NCBI RefSeq assembly: GCF_002002925.1
Contig: NZ_CP019511.1
Location: 1-64,000, forward strand
Reading direction: 5' to 3'
From: Sphingomonas sp. LM7
GTDB taxonomy: Bacteria > Pseudomonadota > Alphaproteobacteria > Sphingomonadales > Sphingomonadaceae
Length of the DNA: 64,000 bases
The position numbers and the translations under genes are program-made. The first letter of the stretch is position 1; each line of letters starts with the position of its first letter. A model generated the notes under the pieces. It ran no database searches, was not told the DNA's origin, and was given only the letters and a program-made list of their open reading frames with translations. Of this stretch, positions 8,641 to 19,420 are shown piece after piece.

Positions 8641-9945
8641 ATGCGTCTGTGGGGGGCAGTCGCGTCCGCGGCTCTGTTGAGCGCCTGTTCGGGCGGAATC
8701 GTTCCGCCCGAAGCTGGGGTGGGCCGGGCACCTGCACCTTTACCCGCACCGTCGCGTGAGGCGTCGCGGCCGCGCGACTTGCCCGAGACGCCTGTTCACC
8801 TGCCTGCGCGCCAGCCGACGGCGGCGATCCCGCTTGCCGCGATGCCTGCCCCACTCGCGCCGACCGGGGCGACCACCGCCGCAGCTGCAGGCGTTGTTGC
8901 CGGCCCGCCGCTGAACACATTGCCGATCACCCAGGAAGGCGCCGAGCGCGCACTGGCTGCCTACAAGCTCAGCTGTTCGTCGCTCCAGCGGCGCACCGCT
9001 GACACCGCCGGGCTGACCCAGGGTGTCGATTGGGCCGAATCGTGCCGCGCCGCGGCGAATTGGCCGGCGCGGGATGCGCGGGCGTTTTTCGTCCGCTATT
9101 TCGACACGGCCCAGATCGGCGACGGCAAGGCCTTTGCAACCGGCTATTACGAACCCGAAATCCATGGCTGCCGCGAGCGCCGTTCGGGCTGCGACGTGCC
9201 GGTCTACGGCGTGCCGACCGACCTGATCGACGTCGATCTCGGGCTGTTCTCGGACGATCTCAAGGGCAAGAAGATCCGCGGGCGCGTCGAGGGCAAGAAT
9301 TTCGTGCCCTATTTTGACCGCACCGCCATCGAGCAGGGCAAGCTGCAGGGCCGCGCGCCGGTGATCGCCTACGCCAATGATCCCGTCGAGATTTTCTTCC
9401 TCCAGGTCCAGGGCTCGGGCCGGCTGCGGTTGCCCGACGGCGGCGTGATGCGGATCGGCTATGCCGGGCAGAACGGCCGAGATTATACCGGCATCGGCAA
9501 GCTGATGAAGGACCGCGGGCTGCTCGGCCCTGGCCAGACCTCGATGCAGGGGATCATGGCGTATCTGCGCCAGAACCCGGAAGAAGGCCGCGCGATCATG
9601 CGCGAGAACAAGAGCTTCGTGTTCTTCAAGGAACTGACCGGCGCGGGACCGCTCGGCGCTATGGGACTACCGGTCACCGGCTGGGCCAGCGCCGCGGTCG
9701 ATCCCAAATTCGTGCCGCTGGGCGTGCCGGCGTTCCTGTCGATGGACCGCACCGACGCGACGGGGCTGTGGGTGGCGCAGGATACCGGCGGGGCGATCAA
9801 GGGCGCCAACCGCTTCGACACGTTCTGGGGCGCGGGCGACGACGCGCGCGCGATCGCCGGCGGCATGTCGGCGCGGGGGACGGCATGGCTGCTGCTCCCC
9901 AAGGCCGTGGTCGCGCGGCTGACGGCGCCCAAGATCATTCCGTGA
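8641..9945 (+). CDS. mltA: Membrane-bound lytic murein transglycosylase A
   Basis: MltA cleaves peptidoglycan glycan strands to 1,6-anhydro products. The 434-residue protein begins with a lipoprotein signal (MRLWGAVASAALLSAC), then a Pro/Ala-rich tether, the MltA barrel domain (VRYFDTAQIGDGKAFATGYY through IEIFFLQVQGSGRLRL), and a C-terminal 3D domain with the Asp-rich motif QDTGGAIKG...DTFWGAGDDA. The catalytic Asp is expected in the last motif. The ATG at 8641 directly precedes the signal sequence. It overlaps the following smr gene (GTGA). Confidence 0.95.
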   Translation: MRLWGAVASAALLSACSGGIVPPEAGVGRAPAPLPAPSREASRPRDLPETPVHLPARQPTAAIPLAAMPAPLAPTGATTAAAAGVVAGPPLNTLPITQEGAERALAAYKLSCSSLQRRTADTAGLTQGVDWAESCRAAANWPARDARAFFVRYFDTAQIGDGKAFATGYYEPEIHGCRERRSGCDVPVYGVPTDLIDVDLGLFSDDLKGKKIRGRVEGKNFVPYFDRTAIEQGKLQGRAPVIAYANDPVEIFFLQVQGSGRLRLPDGGVMRIGYAGQNGRDYTGIGKLMKDRGLLGPGQTSMQGIMAYLRQNPEEGRAIMRENKSFVFFKELTGAGPLGAMGLPVTGWASAAVDPKFVPLGVPAFLSMDRTDATGLWVAQDTGGAIKGANRFDTFWGAGDDARAIAGGMSARGTAWLLLPKAVVARLTAPKIIP

Positions 9946-10583
9946 AACGGACTCTGGCGCCCGAAGAAGCGGCGCTGTGGAAACGCGTGATCGCGACGGT
10001 AACGCCGTTGAAGCCGGGCAAGGCTAAGCCCGTGGCTGCCATTCTCCCTGCTTCTCCTCTTCCTGCAAAGAGTGGGGCCGGGGGTAGGCTGGTTGCAGCG
10101 GCGGGTCCGGTGCCCGCTGCTTCTAAACCTGCCAAGCCGGTCAAGCCTCCAGTGTCTCTTGCGCGCGCAGACGCGCGCACCCACCCCCAGCCCCTCGCTG
10201 CGAGCAGGGAAGGGAGTGGCAACACGCTCGACGGCTCGTGGGACCGCAAGCTGTCGCGCGGGATAATCGCGCCCGAATCCTCGATCGATCTTCACGGGCA
10301 CAGCTTGTCCGCTGCCTATGACCGGCTCGACCATGGGCTCGAACAGGCGATCCGGCAGGGCGACCGGGTGCTGCTGTTGATTACCGGCAAGCCGCCGCGG
10401 GCCGAATCCGAGCGGCCGCATGCGCGTGGCGCGATCCGCGCGGCGGTGGGTGACTGGCTGGCATCCTCGCGCCATTCCGATCGGATCGCGGCGGTGCGGA
10501 CCGCGCATCCGCGCCACGGCGGCAGCGGCGCGCTCTACATAATTTTACGTCGCCCGAAGATGGAGCCGCCACGAAAATCTTAA
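9942..10583 (+). CDS. Smr-domain protein with repeat-derived linker
   Basis: The 213-residue protein has an N-terminal KRTLAPEEAALWKRV motif typical of proteobacterial Smr proteins, a long low-complexity Ala/Pro linker, and a C-terminal Smr domain starting at IDLHGHSLSAAYDRLDH and containing LLITGKPP and HPRHGGSGALYIILRR. Smr domains are putative nucleases that act in recombination or on stalled ribosomes. GTG 9942 overlaps the mltA stop, so translation is probably coupled. The linker string THPQPLAASREGSG is encoded by a dispersed palindrome inserted in frame. Confidence 0.9.
   Translation: MKRTLAPEEAALWKRVIATVTPLKPGKAKPVAAILPASPLPAKSGAGGRLVAAAGPVPAASKPAKPVKPPVSLARADARTHPQPLAASREGSGNTLDGSWDRKLSRGIIAPESSIDLHGHSLSAAYDRLDHGLEQAIRQGDRVLLLITGKPPRAESERPHARGAIRAAVGDWLASSRHSDRIAAVRTAHPRHGGSGALYIILRRPKMEPPRKS
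10179..10216. repeat. Palindromic repeat inside the smr reading frame
   Basis: ACCCACCCCCAGCCCCTCGC followed by TGCGAGCAGGGAAGGGAG matches the intergenic C/G-run palindromes of this window in layout. It lies wholly inside smr and is read in frame as THPQPLAASREGS. The insertion is in the disordered linker and does not break the protein. Confidence 0.65.
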
Positions 10584-10637
10584 CTTCTGTCTGCAAGATT
10601 AAGCCTCAGAGACAGCAAGGGGGTTTGAGCGGCCGAA

Positions 10638-12311
10638 GTGGAAGGGTTTTCGCTAAAGAGCCGAGCCATCGCGTTCGCGATGTGCGCCGGGGCCGTGGCG
10701 TTCATCCTCGCCGTTGCCGCCGCGTCCGAAGGCACCGTCACCGTCGAATCCGCAGGTCGCGCGCTGATCGCCGCGATCATCTGCGGCGTTATGTGCTGGG
10801 CCTCGGCCGAGCGCAGCATCGCTTCGACGGCGGGCGCGATCGATTCGGCGATCGAGCGTCTCGCCAGCGCCGCCAATGGCGACCTGCAGAGCGAAATTCC
10901 CCAGGAGGTGCGCGATTGCGTGCCGCCGCTGGCACAGGCGATGGACGGGCTGTTCCGCCAGCTCCACGACAATCTCGAAAGCGTCCAGCGGCTCGCGATG
11001 TTCGATCCGGTGACGGGGCTCGCCAACCGCACCAATTTCCGGCGGACCGCCGAGCGCATGCTCGCCGAACTGCCGCAGAATGCCAATGCGGTGCTCTATT
11101 TCATCGATCTCGATCGCTTCAAGACGGTCAACGATACCCTTGGCCATGCCACCGGCGACGTGCTGCTCGGCATGGTCGCCAACCGGCTGCGCGCCGTGGC
11201 CGATCGCTTTGCCGCGGACGGCAGCGTCGCGGCGCCGCTGATCGGCCGGCTCGCCGGCGACGAGTTCACGATGTTCTTCCCCGAGATCGGCACGCTGCGC
11301 GACGCCGACCGGATCGGGCGCGGCGTGTTGTTCGCGCTGTCGGAGCCGTTCGACCTCGCCGACCAGGAAATCTCGATCGGCGCGTCGATCGGCGTAGCGA
11401 TGCGCCCCGATCACGGCACGACGCTGCACGATCTGATGCGTGCTGCCGACGCGGCGATGTACCACGCCAAGTCTTTGGGCCGCGGCCGTGCCGAGCATTT
11501 CACCGAGTTCCTCGCCGCGCAGATCGCCGAGCGCGCGCAGTTGGAGAGCGACCTGCGCACCGCAGTCGACAAGGACCAGTTCGCGCTGGTCTTCCAGCCG
11601 CAGGTGAGCGCCGCCGACGGCCGTATCGTCGGCGCCGAGGCATTGCTGCGCTGGAAGCATCCGGACGGACTCAAGCTGCCCGGCGCGTTCATCCAGCGCG
11701 CCGAGGAGACCGGGCTCATCGTCGAGATCGGCGAATGGGTGGTCAAGAGCGTCGCCGAGACGATCTCGCGCTGGGGCAAGATGGGCATCCAGCAGCGGCT
11801 GGCGGTCAACATCAGCCAGCGCCAGATCGACCATGCCGAGTTCTTCCGCCGCCTGCGCGCCGCGATGCACGCGGCACGCGCACCGGCCAGCCTGCTCGAG
11901 CTCGAAATCACCGAGACTCTGGCGATGCATTGCTCGAACGAAGTGCTCGATGCGATTTCGGCACTCCGCGCGGACGGCGCGAGCGTCGCGATCGACGATT
12001 TCGGCACCGGCTATTCGAACCTCGCCCGGCTGCGCCAGCTGCCGGTCGATCGAGTCAAGCTCGACCGCAGCCTGGTCGAGCATGTCGCCGATCAGCCGGA
12101 GGCGCGGACGATCGCACAGGCTGTGATCGGGCTGGTCCATGGGCTCGGCTGCGAAGCAGTCGCCGAGGGAATCGAGAGCGAGGCACAGGCCGCAGTGCTG
12201 CGCGTGATCGGCTGCGACATATTGCAGGGCTATGCCGTGGCGACGCCGATGGCCGAGGAGGAATTCCTCGCCTGGGCACGCGACATCGAGCCGCGCCGGA
12301 TCGCCAGCTAG
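10638..12311 (+). CDS. Membrane GGDEF/EAL cyclic-di-GMP protein
   Basis: Two N-terminal transmembrane segments (residues ~8-30 and ~40-58) and a HAMP-like linker lead into a GGDEF domain (~118-275) and an EAL domain (~290-545). The GGDEF signature is degenerate, RLAGDEF near residue 204, and no RxxD inhibitory site is seen before it. The EAL domain is complete: EALLRW, ELEITETLAM, IDDFGTGYSN, KLDRSLV, EGIES and the final Gln in ILQGYAVATPM. The likely activity is c-di-GMP hydrolysis, with the GGDEF domain sensory or weakly active. GTG 10638 has only a weak ribosome site. The stop overlaps that of dapE. Confidence 0.92.
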   Translation: MEGFSLKSRAIAFAMCAGAVAFILAVAAASEGTVTVESAGRALIAAIICGVMCWASAERSIASTAGAIDSAIERLASAANGDLQSEIPQEVRDCVPPLAQAMDGLFRQLHDNLESVQRLAMFDPVTGLANRTNFRRTAERMLAELPQNANAVLYFIDLDRFKTVNDTLGHATGDVLLGMVANRLRAVADRFAADGSVAAPLIGRLAGDEFTMFFPEIGTLRDADRIGRGVLFALSEPFDLADQEISIGASIGVAMRPDHGTTLHDLMRAADAAMYHAKSLGRGRAEHFTEFLAAQIAERAQLESDLRTAVDKDQFALVFQPQVSAADGRIVGAEALLRWKHPDGLKLPGAFIQRAEETGLIVEIGEWVVKSVAETISRWGKMGIQQRLAVNISQRQIDHAEFFRRLRAAMHAARAPASLLELEITETLAMHCSNEVLDAISALRADGASVAIDDFGTGYSNLARLRQLPVDRVKLDRSLVEHVADQPEARTIAQAVIGLVHGLGCEAVAEGIESEAQAAVLRVIGCDILQGYAVATPMAEEEFLAWARDIEPRRIAS

Positions 12312-13456
12312 GCGCCGACGCGCCGCAGCACTTCTTCGTACACGTCCGCCAATCCCATCAGATCCGTCAGCGCGACTGCTTCGTCGAGTTTGTGCATCGT
12401 CGCGTTGATCAGGCCGAATTCGACCACCGGGCAAAGCTTGACCAGATAGCGCGCGTCCGACGTGCCGCCGCTGGTCGAAAGCTCGGGGGTGATCCGCAGC
12501 GTCGCCTCGATCGCTCCGGCGACCAGCGCCGAGAGTTCGCCGGGCTGCGTCAGGAACGCCTCGCCATAGACATTGCCCCTGACCTGCGCGCCGGGGGCGT
12601 GGCGCTGTACGATCGCCTCGATCCGCGCGATCAGCTCGGGCCCGTTCTGCATGTCGTTGAAACGTACCGACAGTCGCGCCGTCGCGTTGCCGGGAATGAC
12701 GTTCGTCGCCGGATTGCCGGTGGAGATGTCGGTGGCTTCGATGTTCGACGCCTGGAACCAGTCATTGCCCTGGTCGAGCGGGATCGCATCGATCTCGGCG
12801 AGCGCGGCGACCAGCTTCGGGATCGGATTGTCGGCGAGGTGGGGATAGGCGACATGGCCCTGCCTGCCGGGCACGTCGATCCAGATGACGGACGAACCGC
12901 GCCGGCCGATCTTGATCGTGTCACCCAATCGATGCGCCGAGGTCGGTTCGCCGACCAGGCAGAGATCGGGCTTCACGCCGCGCTCGGCCATGCGCTCGAT
13001 CAGCTTCGGCGTGCCGAAGGTGGCGGGGCCTTCTTCGTCGCCGGTGATGATCAGGCTTAGCTTCCGGTTCGCGGGTACGCGTGCGGCGGCGGCAACGAAG
13101 GCGGCGATCGCGCCTTTCATGTCCACTGCGCCGCGGCCGTAGAGCAGATCGCCGCGAATCTCGGGCGAAAAGGCGTCGGCGGTCCAGCCGGGGCCGGGGG
13201 GCACCACGTCGAGATGGCCGGCAAAGGCGAAATGGGGGCCCGCGGTGCCCCGGGTAGCGAGCAGATTCTCGACCGGGCCGTCGGGCGCCTCGCCCTCGAC
13301 GAAGCGCTCGACGGCGAAGCCCAGCGGGACCAGTGCCGCCTCGAGCACGTCGAACACCGCGCCGGTTGCCGGGGTTATGCTTTGCGCCGCGATCAGCGCC
13401 TTGGTGAGTTCGACGACGTCGGGCAAAAGGGTCTCCACAATCAACGGAGACGACAT
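12308..13456 (-). CDS. dapE: Succinyl-diaminopimelate desuccinylase
   Basis: DapE hydrolyses N-succinyl-LL-diaminopimelate in the lysine/peptidoglycan precursor pathway. The M20-family protein (382 residues from ATG 13456) shows zinc ligands AGHLDVVPPG, GRGAVDMKG, GDEEGPA and a C-terminal NATMHKLDEAV. A GTG at 13438 is an alternative start. Neither start has a strong ribosome site, and ATG 13456 would share one base with the TTG start of the divergent cupin gene. Confidence 0.94.
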   Translation of the reverse strand: MSSPLIVETLLPDVVELTKALIAAQSITPATGAVFDVLEAALVPLGFAVERFVEGEAPDGPVENLLATRGTAGPHFAFAGHLDVVPPGPGWTADAFSPEIRGDLLYGRGAVDMKGAIAAFVAAAARVPANRKLSLIITGDEEGPATFGTPKLIERMAERGVKPDLCLVGEPTSAHRLGDTIKIGRRGSSVIWIDVPGRQGHVAYPHLADNPIPKLVAALAEIDAIPLDQGNDWFQASNIEATDISTGNPATNVIPGNATARLSVRFNDMQNGPELIARIEAIVQRHAPGAQVRGNVYGEAFLTQPGELSALVAGAIEATLRITPELSTSGGTSDARYLVKLCPVVEFGLINATMHKLDEAVALTDLMGLADVYEEVLRRVGA

Positions 13457-13917
13457 TGCCCAAGCTCGATCTCGATACAATCCCGCAGACCAACGCCACC
13501 GGCTATCCAGCGCCCTATGCCGATGCCGTGCAGGACCGCTGGTATCGGCGACTGGCACCCCCGAGTAGCCTGACGGAGATGGGCGTCAGCCATGTCACCC
13601 TGAAGCCCGGAGCCTGGTCGTCGCAGCGTCACTGGCACGCCGACGAAGACGAGTTCGTCGTCATGTTGGCAGGCGAGGCCGTGCTCGTCGAGGATGGGGG
13701 CGAGACGCTGTTACGCGCCGGCGACTGCGCTGCCTTTCCCAAGGGCATCCAGAATGGGCATCATCTGCAGAACCGCGGCACTACGGATTGCATGTTCGTT
13801 GCGGTCAGCGCGGGTCCGCGCGGCAGTGGCGACTATCCCGATATCGACATGCAATTCACGCCGGAGGGCTATTTCCACAAGAACGGCACCCGCTACGAGA
13901 CCAAGCGGCTACCCTAG
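13456..13917 (+). CDS. Single-domain cupin protein
   Basis: A 153-residue cupin. Both conserved motifs are present: the first as QRHWHADEDEFVVMLAGEA (two His and a Glu as metal ligands), the second as FPKGIQNGHHLQN. The substrate is unknown; similar proteins are described as metal-binding sugar or small-molecule enzymes. The TTG start at 13456 is supported by CGGAG 7 bases upstream and by absence of a better start, and it lies back to back with dapE. Confidence 0.85.
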   Translation: MPKLDLDTIPQTNATGYPAPYADAVQDRWYRRLAPPSSLTEMGVSHVTLKPGAWSSQRHWHADEDEFVVMLAGEAVLVEDGGETLLRAGDCAAFPKGIQNGHHLQNRGTTDCMFVAVSAGPRGSGDYPDIDMQFTPEGYFHKNGTRYETKRLP

Positions 13918-14019
13918 ACTTCGCGGCGGGGCGCGGCGGGGCCCGCAAAATCCCGCTCCGGGCTTCTCCGTACAACGCGGTTCAGCGATGCTTCACCAAT
14001 GGTGGCGCATATAGCGACC

Positions 14020-14175
14020 ATGCGTTGGATGCTTCTCTTGTCCGTAGCCCTGATCAGCGTCGCCGATGTGGTGGCGTTTTCGGGCGCGCACCTGCTCGGC
14101 ATCGGCAATGTCGCGCGCGAGCAGGTCGACACGATCCGCGTCAAGGCGGACGAGTATTCGCGCACCCCGGTTTGA
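14020..14175 (+). CDS. Small secreted or membrane protein (51 aa), unknown
   Basis: ATG 14020 opens a 51-codon frame reading MRWMLLLSVALISVADVVAF, then a short polar tail ending EYSRTPV. The N-terminus is a clear signal peptide or single transmembrane helix. It ends 4 bases before the stop of the convergent glutathione S-transferase gene. No strong ribosome site is visible. Size and hydrophobic pattern suggest a real small gene, but support is modest. Confidence 0.5.
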   Translation: MRWMLLLSVALISVADVVAFSGAHLLGIGNVAREQVDTIRVKADEYSRTPV

Positions 14176-14179
14176 CCGG

Positions 14180-14848
14180 TCAGCCGCTGGCCGGCATCTC
14201 GAACTGCTCGATCACCCAGTCTTCCTCCTGCGCTCCGGCGATCCAGTCCTGCATGAAGGGATGCTGGAGCACGGCGAGCATATAGCTTTGCGCAAAACGC
14301 GGGACGGGCAGCGAATAGGTCACGATCCGCGTCACCACCGGCGCGAACATGATATCGACCGCGCCGAATTCGCCGAACAGGAATTCGCCGCCGCCGCCGA
14401 AGCGCGCGCGGGCCTGCGCCCATAGCTCCATGATCCGGCCGAGCTCCTGCGCCACGTCTTCATCGGGCTTTTGTGGGGGATAGACCTGGCGGATGTTCAT
14501 GCCGTGCTTGCGGCGGAGCGACGCGAAGCCCGAATGCATCTCCGCCGCCATCGATCGCGCCATCGCGCGTGCGGCGGGATCCTGAGGCCAGAACTTCGTC
14601 CCGCCGGTCTTGTCGTTGAGATACTCGACGATCGCCAGGCTGTCCCACACCACCGCATCGCCGTCCCACAGGATCGGCACCTTGCCCGAGGACGGCGCGA
14701 ATTCGTCGCCGGCGCGGCGCTTGTCCCAATCGGCGTCGTACAGCGGCACGACCACTTCGTCGAACGGCAGCCCGGACTGCTTGCATGCGAGCCAGCCGCG
14801 GAGCGACCAGGAGCTATAGGCCTTGTTGCCGATGATGAGCTTGAGCAT
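14180..14848 (-). CDS. Glutathione S-transferase family protein
   Basis: A 222-residue GST with an N-terminal thioredoxin-like domain starting MLKLIIGNKAYSSWSLRGWL and containing the glutathione-binding stretch GKVPILWDGDAVVWDSLAIV, followed by an all-helical C-terminal domain. The Ser in SSWS is the probable catalytic residue. The physiological substrate is unknown. ATG 14848 fits the standard family N-terminus; longer upstream frames are not supported. Confidence 0.92.
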   Translation of the reverse strand: MLKLIIGNKAYSSWSLRGWLACKQSGLPFDEVVVPLYDADWDKRRAGDEFAPSSGKVPILWDGDAVVWDSLAIVEYLNDKTGGTKFWPQDPAARAMARSMAAEMHSGFASLRRKHGMNIRQVYPPQKPDEDVAQELGRIMELWAQARARFGGGGEFLFGEFGAVDIMFAPVVTRIVTYSLPVPRFAQSYMLAVLQHPFMQDWIAGAQEEDWVIEQFEMPASG

Positions 14849-14954
14849 GGCGGCGGGATAGCCATCCGGGCGGGTGCGGGCAACCTTGACCCGCTTGCGA
14901 TTGCGCGGGAAACGCGACAGCATCCGGGGTGGGGCAATTGAACGGGGGAAAAGA

Positions 14955-16883
14955 ATGCTGCGCTGGGGTTTGCGCCTGTTGGTCGCGGGCAGTCTGGCCG
15001 CGTCGACTGCCGTAGCGGTGGCGCAGTCGGCCGAACAGGCCGCGGTGCCGCTGGACACTGCGGTTTTCGCCGAAGTGCCCTCGCTGGAAGCGCCCGAAAT
15101 GTCCCCCAGCGGCAAGGCGATCGCCGCCAAGGTGGCGATCGAGGGGGTCCAATATTTCGCGATTGTTCCGCTCGACGGCGGCAAGCCGGTGCTGGTGGGG
15201 CTGGGCGACGCCGACCTCAACTGGTGGCAATGGGTCAATGACGACTGGCTGGTGATCGGCATCGGCCAGCTGGTGCCGTTCCAGGGCGACGACATCTATG
15301 TCAGCCGCGCGGTGAGCGTGAACGCGCTCAGCGGCAAATCGGTCAATCTGTCGGGGAAGAACGCAGCACAGGACGCCGACGACCTGATCTGGAGCGCCAG
15401 CGACGGCACCGCGCGCATCCTGATGGCATCGCAGACGTCGGTTTACACCAGCGAAGCCGGGTTCTGGCCCAAGGTCGACGAGATCGACGTATCGACCGGC
15501 AAGCGCAAGACGGTCGTCCAGGGAGTCGAGGGGATCTTCAACTGGTATGCCGACGGCAGCGGCGCGGTGCGGATGGGCTATGGCATGTCGCTGGACGGCC
15601 GCACGCGCCGGGTGATCTATCGTGCCGGCGGCAAGGGCGGCTTCAAGACGATCGACCGCGCCCGCACCCATCGCGACGCGCTGACCGTGCCTGCGATGTT
15701 CCTGAAGGAGCCGGGCAAGGCAGTGATGATCGCCGACGACGAAGGCGGCTATTCGGCACTCTACGAACTCGACCTGGAGACGCTTGCGGCCGGCAAGCAG
15801 CTGTTCGCGACCAAGGGCTATGACATTGGCGGGCTGGTGCCAGATGCCAGCGGCTTCAACTATCTTGGCGTGCGGGTGAACGAGAACCGCCCCGGCATCC
15901 GCTGGACCGACCCGGCGATCGAGGCGATGCACAAGGCAGTGGCGGGCAAGATCAAGGGCGGCGAGCCGCGGATCGTGTCGCTGAGCCGCGATCGTTCGGC
16001 GGCGATCGTCCATGTCGGCGGCCCCAATGCCCCGGGCGCCTATTTCATCTACCGCGCGGCCGACGATGCGATGCTGTTCCTCAAGATGAACAACGGCACG
16101 CTCGGGCTCAAGCGCCTCAATCCGGTGCGTACGATCCGTTACAAGGCGCGGGACGGGCTGGAGATCGCGGCGGTGCTCACCTTGCCCTTCGGCAAGAAGA
16201 GCAAGCTGCCGCTGATCGTGATGCCGCATGGCGGGCCGTTTGCACGTGATACCGAGGAATGGGACTGGTGGACACAGTTCCTCGCCGAGCGCGGCTATGC
16301 CGTGGTGCAGCCCAATTACCGCGGCTCGTCGGGCTATGGCACGATGTTCACTGCCAAGGGCCTCGGCCAATGGGGGCTGGCGATGCAGGACGACCTCAAC
16401 GACGTCGTCACCGAGCTTGCCAAGCTCGGCATCGCCGATCCCAGGCGTGTGTGCATGGTCGGCGCTTCGTATGGCGGCTATGCCGCGCTGCGGGCGGCGC
16501 AGCGCGACGGCGCGCTGTACCGCTGCGCAGTCGCCTATGCCGGCGTGTCGGATCTCAACCGGATGATCAGCCACGACCGCAACTTCCTGGGATCGGGCGC
16601 GCGCAAGGACTGGCTCAAGATGCAGGCGCCCGACCTCAAGAGCGTATCCCCGATCCATCATCCCGGCGACTTCACGATCCCGGTGCTGCTGGTCCATGGC
16701 AAGAAGGACCGGGTGGTGCCGCCGGTCCATTCGCGGACGATGTCGCAGAAGCTGAAATCGGCGGGGAAGGACGTGCTCTATATCGAGCAGCCCGAGGCGG
16801 ATCATCACTTCACGCGGAGCGAGGACCGGCTGCAATTCCTGAAGGCGCTGGAGGCGTTCCTGGCCAAGCATAACCCGGCCTGA
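14955..16883 (+). CDS. Secreted S9-family prolyl oligopeptidase-like peptidase
   Basis: The 642-residue exported protein has a signal peptide (MLRWGLRLLVAGSLAASTAV...AQ), a beta-propeller-like N-terminal half and a C-terminal alpha/beta-hydrolase domain. The catalytic triad is visible: Ser in GASYGGYAAL (~503), Asp in GKKDRVVPP (~583) and His in EADHHFTRSED (~616). It resembles acylaminoacyl-peptidase/DPP-type S9 enzymes. ATG 14955 is chosen because GGGGGAAAAGA precedes it and the signal peptide begins there. Confidence 0.93.
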   Translation: MLRWGLRLLVAGSLAASTAVAVAQSAEQAAVPLDTAVFAEVPSLEAPEMSPSGKAIAAKVAIEGVQYFAIVPLDGGKPVLVGLGDADLNWWQWVNDDWLVIGIGQLVPFQGDDIYVSRAVSVNALSGKSVNLSGKNAAQDADDLIWSASDGTARILMASQTSVYTSEAGFWPKVDEIDVSTGKRKTVVQGVEGIFNWYADGSGAVRMGYGMSLDGRTRRVIYRAGGKGGFKTIDRARTHRDALTVPAMFLKEPGKAVMIADDEGGYSALYELDLETLAAGKQLFATKGYDIGGLVPDASGFNYLGVRVNENRPGIRWTDPAIEAMHKAVAGKIKGGEPRIVSLSRDRSAAIVHVGGPNAPGAYFIYRAADDAMLFLKMNNGTLGLKRLNPVRTIRYKARDGLEIAAVLTLPFGKKSKLPLIVMPHGGPFARDTEEWDWWTQFLAERGYAVVQPNYRGSSGYGTMFTAKGLGQWGLAMQDDLNDVVTELAKLGIADPRRVCMVGASYGGYAALRAAQRDGALYRCAVAYAGVSDLNRMISHDRNFLGSGARKDWLKMQAPDLKSVSPIHHPGDFTIPVLLVHGKKDRVVPPVHSRTMSQKLKSAGKDVLYIEQPEADHHFTRSEDRLQFLKALEAFLAKHNPA

Positions 16884-16896
16884 GACCCCGACGGGA

Positions 16897-18498
<1,602 letters not shown>

Positions 18499-18852
18499 TG
18501 ATCCATTTTAGTGGAAAGATGCGCAGCTACGTGGATTTCCGCGTACGTATAGGTAGTTGATCTTAGGCTGGAATCTGGATCGGTCCCACCGCCGCGGGGG
18601 CAGCAGCGTGGCGAGGGATGCCCGATGCGATCAGCGTGAATAGGAAGGATGCGGCGTAAGGATCGGGAATCGCGGCGTTGAAGTTCGCGAAGCCTCATGC
18701 CGGCGACGGCCAGCCCCGGGTGAGGATGCCGAGACCGGTGAGCCGAGGGCACGAACCCTGCGTATTTCATTCCCGCGAGGATCGTCGGGGCTTGGCAGGC
18801 GGGTGGGCTATGCGGCACCCTCAAGCGCGACTGTGACCGAGGGGGGATGTCG
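18499..18852. other. Intergenic region without a recognised gene
   Basis: This is about 350 bp between the divergent chemoreceptor and a small membrane protein gene. Reading frames across it are shadows with no ribosome sites or domains. It should contain the two divergent promoters; none could be placed with confidence. Confidence 0.5.
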
Positions 18853-19419
18853 ATGACCGAAGAGAGCGAAGGCGCCGCCGCGCGCGTCAGCACGACAGGG
18901 TGGCCCGACGTGATGAAGGCCGCGATCTGGCCGGTTTTTGCTTTGATCGCGGTCGCGATCTTCTTCACGCCGATTTCGGGCATCCTGCGCAATACCGCAG
19001 ACAAAGCGACACTCAACGAGCTCAACATGGGGCCGTTGCAGGTCAAGCTTTCGGCAGCGGCGGAGAAACTGCGTGCGCCCGCGCCGGCGATTGCGAAGAT
19101 GGTGGCGGGGCTCGACAGCGCGCAGGTCGAGGAGTTGATAAACTGGAACGAGAATGCGCTGTCCGTCCAGTTCTGCCTGAACCCGGCGCCGCTCGGCGAT
19201 CCCCGTTGGGGGCGCCTCACCGATGATTATGTGCGCGGACGCATCGAGGACGCACGCGCGTACCGGGGAATGATCGAGGCGGGTATCTTCACGGCAGAGC
19301 CGGTCGAGACACAGCCCACTGGATGCAGTGACAGCGTCGCGATCACGCCGGACGGGCTTCGCGCCAAACACTTCCTGCTGGATCTGCTGACCAACGCGCT
19401 GGAGCTCAGCACGAAATAG
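18853..19419 (+). CDS. Single-TM hypothetical protein
   Basis: About 188 residues with a short polar N-terminus, one transmembrane segment (AAIWPVFALIAVAIFFTPI, residues ~25-43) and a helical extracytoplasmic domain containing two Cys (FCLNP, GCSDS) that could form a disulfide. ATG 18853 is preferred because GAGGGGGG lies 6 bases upstream; ATG 18847 is too close to that site. The stop is 1 base from the end of convergent engB. No family recognised. Confidence 0.7.
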   Translation: MTEESEGAAARVSTTGWPDVMKAAIWPVFALIAVAIFFTPISGILRNTADKATLNELNMGPLQVKLSAAAEKLRAPAPAIAKMVAGLDSAQVEELINWNENALSVQFCLNPAPLGDPRWGRLTDDYVRGRIEDARAYRGMIEAGIFTAEPVETQPTGCSDSVAITPDGLRAKHFLLDLLTNALELSTK

Positions 19420-19420
19420 G

